Shown piece after piece: positions 1 to 6,897 of a stretch of DNA of 9,106 nt. This DNA is from Rikenellaceae bacterium. GTDB lineage: Bacteria > Bacteroidota > Bacteroidia > Bacteroidales > UBA932. The stretch is taken from contig CAAFZB010000025.1 in assembly GCA_900767405.1 (NCBI GenBank), positions 1-9,106 on the forward strand, written 5' to 3'. The position numbers were made by a program, and so were the translations under genes. Each line of letters opens with the position of its first letter. Positions within the stretch are counted from its first letter, which is position 1. Below the pieces are notes generated by a model, which was not told the DNA's origin, made no database searches, and saw only the letters and a list, made by a program, of their open reading frames with translations.

Positions 1-872
<872 letters not shown>

Positions 873-1030
873 GTACTCTTTACTCGTGAATCATCTGCGA
901 CTCTAAAAGTCTCATTTGATTTTACTCGTTGCCTTGAAATTGTATCCCTAACGTTCACAAAAAAACTTTTGTAATTGTTATCAGACTAATTTCTTTTTAA
1001 CTTTCTTACCTCGTTATCTCTTTCAAACTT

Positions 1031-1040
1031 TTCAAAGAAC
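1031..1040 (-). promoter_or_regulatory. boxA-like rRNA antitermination element
   Basis: The minus strand reads GTTCTTTGAA, close to the boxA consensus (E. coli GCTCTTTAACA) recognised in the transcript by NusB/NusE during rRNA antitermination. Its place, about 20 nt after the predicted transcription start and upstream of an rRNA gene, is where boxA is expected in an rRNA leader. The match is by sequence and position only. Confidence 0.6.
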
Positions 1041-1044
1041 TGTC

Positions 1045-1058
1045 CGCGCCGTAGCGCG
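1045..1058 (-). other. GC stem with cUACGg tetraloop at the 5' end of the rRNA transcript
   Basis: The minus strand has a perfect 5-bp stem, CGCGC / GCGCG, closed by a UACG loop with a C-G closing pair. This is the UNCG tetraloop class, known to be unusually stable. It begins about 3 nt after the predicted start of transcription, so the rRNA precursor would start with a very stable hairpin. No U-run follows it, so it does not look like an intrinsic terminator. Confidence 0.65.
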
Positions 1059-1067
1059 AAAGGGTTG

Positions 1068-1098
1068 CAAAGGTAGGCATTTTTTTTAATCCTACAAA
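1068..1098 (-). promoter_or_regulatory. Bacteroidota-type promoter for the 23S rRNA unit
   Basis: On the minus strand a -33 box TTTG (1098-1095) is followed after exactly 19 nt by a -7 box TACCTTTG (1075-1068). This matches the primary sigma factor consensus of Bacteroidota, TTTG-N19/21-TAnnTTTG. The predicted transcription start is near 1061. The -33 box lies 25 bp past the stop codon of the OPT transporter gene. The promoter points at the 23S gene with only the leader between them. Confidence 0.85.
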
Positions 1099-1123
1099 TT
1101 TTTCTGCAACTTTTTTAAGATTT

Positions 1124-3232
1124 TTATTTGTCCTTTTTCAAGGATGCAAATACCATATAAGCGCAAATGCCTAATAGAGGGACAATTGCGATAATTTCGG
1201 CAGGAGCGGCCCCTCCATTGACAGGAGTATTCCATTCTCCTAACCAGAAATCGCAGCCCGCAAACTTGAGGATTGCAGAGACAACTCCCATCAAGGCACC
1301 GCCGGCAATGAATCCGCTTGCGATAAGGGTTCCTTTTTCGGTACGCTCACGGTTAAGCTCTTCATTTTTGCTGCGGCTGCCTACGAACCAGGAGATGGCT
1401 CCACCAAGCAGCAATGGCAGGTTAAGGTCTATGGGGATGAACATTCCCAGACAGAATGCCAGCGCCGGAACCTTGCAGAAGTTCAGGACAACGGCTATCA
1501 AAGCGCCTATTCCGTAAAGAAGCCAGGGTGCATTCCCACCATTCATCATAGGCTTTATGACGGCAGCCATCGCATTGGCCTGAGGCGCTACCAGCGCACC
1601 GTCACCCGTAAAACCATAAGTCTTGTTGAGCACCATCATCACTCCGCCTACCGTTGCGGCAGCTACCAGAGTGCCAAGGAATTTCCATCCTTCCTGCTTT
1701 GCAGGGGTAGTTCCAATCCAGTAACCAATCTTGAAGTCGGTGATAAGACCTCCAGCCATAGACAAGGCGGTGCACACGACTCCACCGATTACCATAGCGG
1801 CCACCATACCGGCATTGCCCTTAAGGCCTACCGCTACCAGAACCAGCGCAGTAATGATGAGGGTCATAATTGTCATTCCGCTCACAGGGTTAGAACCTAC
1901 AATCGCAATCGCATTGGCGGCGACGGTGGTGAACAGGAACGCAATCAGAGTCACTATCAGCACCCCTATCAGAGCCTGCCATACGTTGTTCACTATTCCG
2001 CCGAATGCAAAGAAGCAGAACACCGCCAGCAACGCTATAATAATAGAGGTAACGACAATCTTCATCGAGAGGTCTCTCTGAGTTCTTTCGGCACATACGA
2101 ATGAAGCAGATGCCGGATCAGGTCCGGCATGACGGAAAGTGTCATTGCGGGCCGGACCTTCGTCATTGCGGGCCAGACCTTCGTCATTGCGGGCCTGACC
2201 CGCAATCTCCTCTGTGCCAGCTGATGAGCCGTTCTTATGCCCGAATTCCGCTACCGCAAGGCCGACGGCACTCTTGATAACACCGGAACTCTTGATTATT
2301 CCGATGATTCCGGCAGTGGCTATGCCACCGATTCCTATATGGCGCGCATATTCCTTGAAAATCTGCTCCGGAGCCATCTGCGAAACGGTCTGGGCTATAC
2401 CGGTACCCATAAGGTCGATAACCTCTCCTCCCCATATAAGATTAATAAGAGGTATGATTACCAGCCATACCAGGAACGAACCGCAGCAAATCACGAACGC
2501 ATACTTGAGTCCTATGATATAGCCGAGTCCCAGCACGGCAGCGCCGGTATTGAGCTTGACGACCAGCTTGGCCTTGTCGGCAACAACCTGTCCCCAGTGC
2601 ATTACGGTAGTGCTCAGGGTCTCGGCCCAGGATCCGAAGGTTGCAACGCAGAAGTCGTATATTCCACCTATCAGACCGCTCACCAGCAAAGTTCTTGCGC
2701 CTTTTCCTCCGGCCTCGCCGCTTACCAGCACCTGGGTTGTTGCAGTAGCCTCAGGGAAGGGGTACTTTCCGTGCATATCCTTCACAAAATACTTACGGAA
2801 GGGAATGAGGAACAGTATTCCGAGCACGCCTCCGAGCAGGGACGACAGGAACATATGCCAGAAACTCACGTCCAGGCCGAGAATATATATTGCCGGAAGA
2901 GTGAATATCGCACCGGCCACAATAACTCCCGAACAGGCCCCGATACTCTGGATAATGACGTTCTGGCCCAATCCGCCCTTCTTTCCCAGAGCGCCGGTGA
3001 TTCCTACCGCCAGTATCGCGATGGGGATGGCGGCCTCGAAGACCTGTCCAACCTTGAGTCCGAGGTAGGCGGCCGCCGCCGAGAAGATTATTGCCATTAC
3101 AACACCCATAGTAACCGAATAGGCGGTCACTTCCCTGGGAGACTTTTCCGATTCCAACAGAGGTTTGTAAACCTCGCCTTCCCGCAGCTCGCGGTGGGCG
3201 TTTTCGGGCAGGGATATCTTGTTCTTTTCCAT
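1124..3232 (-). CDS. OPT-family oligopeptide transporter with an in-frame repeat insert
   Basis: This 702-residue polytopic inner-membrane protein belongs to the OPT family, whose members import oligopeptides or related compounds, usually proton-coupled. Many hydrophobic segments run through the chain (for example about 37-58, 66-82, 93-118, 125-146, 233-268, 393-413, 419-443, 451-470, 475-496, 570-600, 637-656, 679-697). Family-like signatures are GKYPFPEATATTQVL (155-167 region) and NPVSGMT (448-454). Residues ~341-377 do not belong to the family: they are rich in Gly, Ala, Arg, Asn and Asp, contain three RND units, and are encoded by palindromic repeats (2106-2210). Without them the length is about 665, the usual size for bacterial members. 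The insert sits in a hydrophilic loop between membrane segments, so the frame and probably the fold survive. The start lies 4 bp after the pepT stop with only a weak GAG upstream, suggesting translational coupling. Substrate cannot be told; peptides are the natural guess beside PepT. Confidence 0.93.
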   Translation of the reverse strand: MEKNKISLPENAHRELREGEVYKPLLESEKSPREVTAYSVTMGVVMAIIFSAAAAYLGLKVGQVFEAAIPIAILAVGITGALGKKGGLGQNVIIQSIGACSGVIVAGAIFTLPAIYILGLDVSFWHMFLSSLLGGVLGILFLIPFRKYFVKDMHGKYPFPEATATTQVLVSGEAGGKGARTLLVSGLIGGIYDFCVATFGSWAETLSTTVMHWGQVVADKAKLVVKLNTGAAVLGLGYIIGLKYAFVICCGSFLVWLVIIPLINLIWGGEVIDLMGTGIAQTVSQMAPEQIFKEYARHIGIGGIATAGIIGIIKSSGVIKSAVGLAVAEFGHKNGSSAGTEEIAGQARNDEGLARNDEGPARNDTFRHAGPDPASASFVCAERTQRDLSMKIVVTSIIIALLAVFCFFAFGGIVNNVWQALIGVLIVTLIAFLFTTVAANAIAIVGSNPVSGMTIMTLIITALVLVAVGLKGNAGMVAAMVIGGVVCTALSMAGGLITDFKIGYWIGTTPAKQEGWKFLGTLVAAATVGGVMMVLNKTYGFTGDGALVAPQANAMAAVIKPMMNGGNAPWLLYGIGALIAVVLNFCKVPALAFCLGMFIPIDLNLPLLLGGAISWFVGSRSKNEELNRERTEKGTLIASGFIAGGALMGVVSAILKFAGCDFWLGEWNTPVNGGAAPAEIIAIVPLLGICAYMVFASLKKDK
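2108..2133 (-). repeat. Palindromic element B (minus orientation)
   Basis: A perfect inverted repeat with arms ATGCCGGA (2110-2117) and TCCGGCAT (2123-2130) around a 5-nt loop. Read on the minus strand it starts GTCATGCCGGA, has the loop CCTGA, and ends in ATCT. In the transporter it encodes RHAGPDPAS. Its foot, loop and tail match element A although the arms differ, which marks the two as relatives rather than chance hairpins. Confidence 0.85.
2141..2203 (+). repeat. Three tandem 21-bp units (7-residue repeats)
   Basis: Units start at 2141, 2162 and 2183, each beginning GTCATTGCGGGCC. Units 1 and 2 differ at one base (GGACCTTC versus AGACCTTC); unit 3 diverges at its end, where it continues into the full palindrome of element A. 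In the transporter frame (minus strand) the period of exactly 7 codons gives repeated ARNDEGx units, so gain or loss of units would not shift the frame. Confidence 0.9.
2183..2210 (+). repeat. Palindromic element A (plus orientation)
   Basis: A perfect inverted repeat with arms ATTGCGGG (2186-2193) and CCCGCAAT (2199-2206) around the loop CCTGA (2194-2198), preceded by the foot GTC and followed by CTCC. In the transporter it encodes EIAGQARND. The same foot, loop and tail occur in element B in the opposite orientation. Confidence 0.87.
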
Positions 3233-3236
3233 AGTA

Positions 3237-4457
3237 TTACTCTGCGTACAGCTGAATTATGTTCAGAATCACTTCGGAGGCCTTTTCCATCGACTCCAGA
3301 GGAACCCACTCCATCTTTCCGTGGAAATTGAAACCACCGGCGAAGATATTTGGACAAGGCAGGCCTCTGAACGAAAGGTTTGCGCCGTCGGTACCTCCGC
3401 GGATGGGTTGGATCTTAGGTTTGATGCCGGCCATTTCCATTGCCTTGACCGCCTTTTCTACAACGTGGTAGTGCGGTTCAACCTGCTCTCTCATATTGTA
3501 GTACTGATCTTTTACCGTAGCTGTCACGGTACCCTCGCCGTAACGGCCGTTAAGGAACTCGGCGCAGGAAAGAATCTGCTTTTTCTTCTGCTCGAATCTT
3601 GCCCTGTCGTGATCCCTTATAATATAGTTGACGTCGGCACATTCCACCGTGCCTTTGATTCCGATGAGATGGAAGAATCCTTCATAGCCACAAGTATGCT
3701 CGGGCCTCTGCTGTGCGGGGAGCAGGGCGTCGAATTCTGTCGCAACGTGGATAGCATTGAGCATTTTATCCTTCGCATAGCCCGGATGCACGTTGCATCC
3801 CTGGATATGGATACTGGCCGACGCCGCATTGAAATTCTCGTATTCGAGTTCTCCCTCGGCGCCACCGTCCATAGTGTATCCGTAGTCTGCGCCGAAACGC
3901 TTTACATCGAATTTAACTACGCCGCGGCCTATTTCCTCGTCGGGAGTGAAACCAATCTTTATCTCCCCGTGCTTGAATTCGGGATGCTCCACAATGTACT
4001 GGGCGGCATTCATAATCTCGGCGACTCCGGCCTTGTCGTCTGCGCCCAGAAGAGTGGTACCATCGGTTGTAATCAGGGTTTTCCCCTTGAAATCAAGCAG
4101 TTCGGGGAATTGGACGGGAGAAAGTGTAAGGCCGGGAACTCCCTTTAGCTCAATATCAGAGCCGTCGTAATTGCAGATAATCTGAGGCTTTACGTCTTTA
4201 CCCGATGCATCGGGCGAAGTATCTACGTGAGCTATGAATCCTATTGCAGGCACCTTCCTGTCTATATTGGACGGGATGGAAGCCATCACATAGCCCCATT
4301 CATCCACAGAGGCTTCGATGTCCATAGCCTTGAGCTCGTCGCAGAGCATCCTCAAAAGATCGAGCTCCTTCGATTCCGACGGCTGGCTCTGGGATTCTTC
4401 ATTAGACTGTGTATCAACTGCAACGTAGCGCAGGAATCTATTCAACAGTTTCTCCAT
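3237..4457 (-). CDS. pepT: Tripeptide aminopeptidase (peptidase T)
   Basis: PepT is a cytoplasmic zinc-dependent peptidase of the M20 family that removes the N-terminal residue from tripeptides. Counting from the chosen start (406 residues, the usual PepT length), the two-metal site is complete: H77 and D79 in AHVDT, the bridging D140 in GADDKAG, E174 and E175 in TPDEEIG, D197 in YTMDGG, and H379 in NFHGKMEW. The segment between about 205 and 320 corresponds to the lid/dimerisation domain. The start at 4457 is preferred over an in-frame ATG at 4487 because AGGAGG (4470-4465) lies 7 nt before it and the family begins with MEKLLNRF-like sequence. The start overlaps the end of the OstA-like gene by 20 bp, and the OPT transporter starts 4 bp after the stop. 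The pair suggests peptide uptake coupled to cytoplasmic hydrolysis. Confidence 0.97.
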   Translation of the reverse strand: MEKLLNRFLRYVAVDTQSNEESQSQPSESKELDLLRMLCDELKAMDIEASVDEWGYVMASIPSNIDRKVPAIGFIAHVDTSPDASGKDVKPQIICNYDGSDIELKGVPGLTLSPVQFPELLDFKGKTLITTDGTTLLGADDKAGVAEIMNAAQYIVEHPEFKHGEIKIGFTPDEEIGRGVVKFDVKRFGADYGYTMDGGAEGELEYENFNAASASIHIQGCNVHPGYAKDKMLNAIHVATEFDALLPAQQRPEHTCGYEGFFHLIGIKGTVECADVNYIIRDHDRARFEQKKKQILSCAEFLNGRYGEGTVTATVKDQYYNMREQVEPHYHVVEKAVKAMEMAGIKPKIQPIRGGTDGANLSFRGLPCPNIFAGGFNFHGKMEWVPLESMEKASEVILNIIQLYAE

Positions 4458-6897
4458 TTTTATTCCTCCTTGCTTTTTGTCTTTCATAAAATCTTATATA
4501 TCGTTCCAATTTCCTGGCATCCTTAAGGTCTTGCTTTTGCTTACGAATAAGCGCCTTCAAAGTCTTTTTGCGCTTCTTCTCAAGCTCCTTCTGCCGTTTT
4601 GCCTCAGCCTTTACGGCATCCCTTCTGTCAAGCTCCTCCCATTTCGCCTGTCTGGCGGCCTCTCTGGCCTGCCGCCTGATTTCTGCAGGGGACGGGGCCT
4701 TGACTTCCTGCGCAACTTCCTTGTTGGACTCCTGCGGTGAAGCACCGTCCTCAGAAACCTTGTTTTCTGTCTGTATTGAATCCTCGGCCGCCGTGAGTTC
4801 CTGCACCTTGGAGGAATCGGTCACCGCAAGGGAGACAGTGTCGGCAGCAAGCAGGGAATCGGCAACTGCCACAGAATCCTTTGCAGCCCTGGCCTCCTCC
4901 TTCCTGCGACGGGCATCCTGAAGATCCGCCGCCACCTTCTCTATTCCGCCGGGGAAATACTTTTTCGTGTACAGGAACAACGGCTTGGAATGAGATGCAT
5001 ATTCGGCCATCTCATTCGGCTTGACTTCGAGATTTGTAATGTCATACTTGTCTTCCGGGCGCCTTTCCGGCTGCCAGTTGAAACCTTTCAGACGCCTGAG
5101 GTCATCCGGCAGCTGAACAGACGGGTAAGCGTCGTTCTTAGGAGAATCGAAATACCTTATCTTGTCTATCTCCGAATCCTTGAATTCTCCGCTCAGTATC
5201 TTGGACTCCACCACGTTCACGGTAGCGAGGGCCCCGTTCTCCTCGAGATAGAATACGGCCTTCGCCGTTCCCATAGCGTCAAACCGGGACAGCTGGCTCT
5301 CTTCGTTGAAGAAAGCCATAACCTCCGTGGATTTAATCTGGTCAAAGCTTATGCTGTCTTCCTGGGTGATGATCATCGCGTTGGAACGCAGGTTGGCTCT
5401 GTCGACCCCCTCTCCCTTCACCAGGACGAACATACTGTCGGACGTATATTGCCTGTTCCCCTCATTCCATATCACGGGATCCTTGAAGAAGCGGGCAATG
5501 CTGTCAAGGTCGTTGTATTCCATCGAGTCACACCGCATCTGCATATCCTCCCTGAATGCACGGACATTGCCTATCGCGTGTACGAAGCCTATGTCGGTGC
5601 TGTCCCTGACGGCGGCAGCAATGGAGTCGGCCTGCGCCTTTTTCAGGGAATCGGCAGGACTTATTCGCATCTTGGATGCCGTACTGTCGGCCTGCGCCGT
5701 GCTGTCCGGCGTTTCTTTGATATCTTTTGGACCGGGGACGACGGCATTGGTATTTTTTGCCAATCCCATCTTGTCATTCATCTCCTGCTGCTTCTTTTCC
5801 AGTGCATCGGCCGCCTCTTTCCTGACTCTGGTTCGGTATGCGCTTACGGCATCTGTCATTATCTCCTTCTTTCTGGAGGTCGCGCCGCTCTTTTCGGAGT
5901 CATCTATAAAGCCGTACTTGACCACATTGTAGACAAGAGTGTCGGCGCCACAGTAGAGGGTGTCCACTCTGCCTGCCTGCTGGGTTCGCATAGCCACCGC
6001 GGCATTGTCATACATAGTAAGCTGCTTTATCTCGCTTTCATACAGCATAAAGTCGGCAACGGCCGTAACGTGCTTGGCGGTATCCTGAACCTGCGCGTCT
6101 CCCAGCATCATTATGTCGTTGGGGAGTTTGAAATAGTACATAGAATCGCACCAGGCCTCCCGATGGTCGGACATACAGTGCACGTTATCCTGGAAATAGA
6201 AAGTTTCGGTCTCACGGTTGTACCATCCGTTGTTGGATGAAAGCATATCCCCTTCCCTGAAAAAATCGACGTATTTGGTGAAATATGCCGTTTTGTCGGC
6301 GGTGCTGTAGTCCAGGGCCTCGGTTCTCACGTAAACGGTATCGACATACATATTCACGTTTCCGATGAAATTGACTATCCGCCTGTTCGTATCGTATATT
6401 CCGTGCTCGCTCTCGATAATCTGCCCGTCCTCCATAGTCATTGCACCTCCGTCGTGGAATACCGCAACGCTGTCCTTGGTACAATAATCCAGGGTACTCG
6501 TCCTCAGGACATTGTTCTTGTTGTCCTTGAGCTGCACCACAGAAGAGCGGAATTTGGCCGTACTGGACTCGATGTCATAGTCCATATTGTCCGAACTTAG
6601 GACCACCTTGTCCTGGGAGACCTTCACGTTACCCCAGGCCTTGATGTATTTCGCATCGACGTCCCAGTCGGCGGTATCGCATTTAAGATATGTGCCGTTA
6701 TGGAGGAAAGTGGCATCTATGGAGATTCTGTGGGCTATTCCATACATAGTCTTCATCTCTATGGAAGATGCCTTGACAAGACGGAGGATGTCTTTCTCGT
6801 CTTTCTTCACCGGTGTTTTCTGAGCAAAGGAAGGCAAGAGGCAAAGCGACACGCAAAAAAGCAGCGCTATTGATGCTTTGCGATTTTTGAAGACCAT
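4438..6897 (-). CDS. OstA/LptA-like periplasmic protein with charged C-terminal tail
   Basis: This 819-residue exported protein begins with a signal peptide (residues 1-25, hydrophobic core ALLFCVSLCLLPSFA, cleavage likely before Q26). Residues ~45-330 contain repeated beta-strand-like units of the OstA/LptA type (GNVKV, VVLSSDNMDYD, GNVNMYVDTVYV, GDAQVQDTAKHVTA), the fold that carries lipopolysaccharide across the periplasm. A charged, low-complexity linker with ADST/ADSL/ADSI units occupies ~345-430, and a second OstA-like stretch follows at ~436-575 (AIGNVRAF, CDSMEYND, TSDSMFV). From ~655 the chain turns into a charged, partly helical tail, very Lys/Arg-rich at 740-813. No LptD-type beta-barrel is seen. 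In transcription order it follows the SurA-like gene with a 31-bp overlap and overlaps pepT by 20 bp, so translation is probably coupled. A role in LPS export fits the family and the neighbours; the tail's role is unknown. Confidence 0.85.
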   Translation of the reverse strand: MVFKNRKASIALLFCVSLCLLPSFAQKTPVKKDEKDILRLVKASSIEMKTMYGIAHRISIDATFLHNGTYLKCDTADWDVDAKYIKAWGNVKVSQDKVVLSSDNMDYDIESSTAKFRSSVVQLKDNKNNVLRTSTLDYCTKDSVAVFHDGGAMTMEDGQIIESEHGIYDTNRRIVNFIGNVNMYVDTVYVRTEALDYSTADKTAYFTKYVDFFREGDMLSSNNGWYNRETETFYFQDNVHCMSDHREAWCDSMYYFKLPNDIMMLGDAQVQDTAKHVTAVADFMLYESEIKQLTMYDNAAVAMRTQQAGRVDTLYCGADTLVYNVVKYGFIDDSEKSGATSRKKEIMTDAVSAYRTRVRKEAADALEKKQQEMNDKMGLAKNTNAVVPGPKDIKETPDSTAQADSTASKMRISPADSLKKAQADSIAAAVRDSTDIGFVHAIGNVRAFREDMQMRCDSMEYNDLDSIARFFKDPVIWNEGNRQYTSDSMFVLVKGEGVDRANLRSNAMIITQEDSISFDQIKSTEVMAFFNEESQLSRFDAMGTAKAVFYLEENGALATVNVVESKILSGEFKDSEIDKIRYFDSPKNDAYPSVQLPDDLRRLKGFNWQPERRPEDKYDITNLEVKPNEMAEYASHSKPLFLYTKKYFPGGIEKVAADLQDARRRKEEARAAKDSVAVADSLLAADTVSLAVTDSSKVQELTAAEDSIQTENKVSEDGASPQESNKEVAQEVKAPSPAEIRRQAREAARQAKWEELDRRDAVKAEAKRQKELEKKRKKTLKALIRKQKQDLKDARKLERYIRFYERQKARRNKNGETVE
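4465..4470 (-). promoter_or_regulatory. Strong Shine-Dalgarno site of pepT
   Basis: The minus strand reads AGGAGG, 7 nt before the ATG at 4457, and lies inside the 3' end of the upstream OstA-like gene. It decides the pepT start. The other four genes of the operon have no comparable site, as is common in Bacteroidota. Confidence 0.8.

Larger units (their letters stand above)
873..1061 (-). other. Leader of the 23S rRNA transcript
   Basis: This AT-rich stretch of about 190 nt runs from the predicted transcription start (near 1061) to the 23S 5' end (near 872). It holds a GC hairpin at its 5' extremity, a boxA-like element, and otherwise A/T-rich sequence with no tRNA cloverleaf, no 16S 3' end and no anti-Shine-Dalgarno tail. 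Part of it presumably pairs with sequence after the 23S 3' end to form the RNase III processing stem, but that partner is outside the window. There is no protein-coding gene between 872 and 1124. Confidence 0.7.
2106..2210. repeat. REP-like doublet inserted in the OPT transporter gene
   Basis: A block of about 105 bp made of two palindromic elements in opposite orientation (2108-2133 and 2183-2210) separated by two 21-bp partial copies of the right-hand element (2141-2182). Both full elements share the same plan: a GTCAT foot, an 8-bp GC-rich arm, the 5-nt loop CCTGA, the complementary arm, and a trailing ATCT. The feet point towards each other. The block is fully open in the transporter frame. 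The organisation recalls REP doublets (BIMEs), mobilised elsewhere by RAYT transposases, and resembles Rickettsia palindromic elements in being kept inside a protein. Family membership is inferred from architecture. The exact insertion edges are uncertain because no empty-site sequence is available here. Confidence 0.8.

Noticed and set aside
873..1061. tRNA gene in the spacer upstream of the 23S gene
   Set aside because: No cloverleaf, GTTCGA-type T-loop or CCA-end pattern is visible; the stretch is too AT-rich.
2141..2210. Short regularly spaced repeats as a possible CRISPR array
   Set aside because: The units are contiguous 21-bp tandems with no unique spacers, are translated in frame inside the transporter, and no cas gene is nearby.
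2106..2210. Insertion that could make the opt gene a pseudogene
   Set aside because: The block is open in frame, the downstream OPT motifs (NPVSGMT and later membrane segments) continue in the same frame, and the insert falls in a hydrophilic loop.
2237..4148. Long plus-strand open frames opposite the opt and pepT genes (2237-3331, 3219-4148)
   Set aside because: They mirror the codon structure of strongly supported minus-strand genes, have no plausible start context and show no recognisable protein motifs.
4485..4487. Upstream ATG as the pepT start
   Set aside because: It has no ribosome binding site and would add ten residues not typical for PepT; the ATG at 4457 has AGGAGG at ideal spacing.
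4990..6240. A 416-codon plus-strand open frame opposite the OstA-like gene
   Set aside because: It is antisense to a gene with signal peptide, repeated OstA motifs and operon context; its translation is rich in His, Val, Gly and Leu without domain features.
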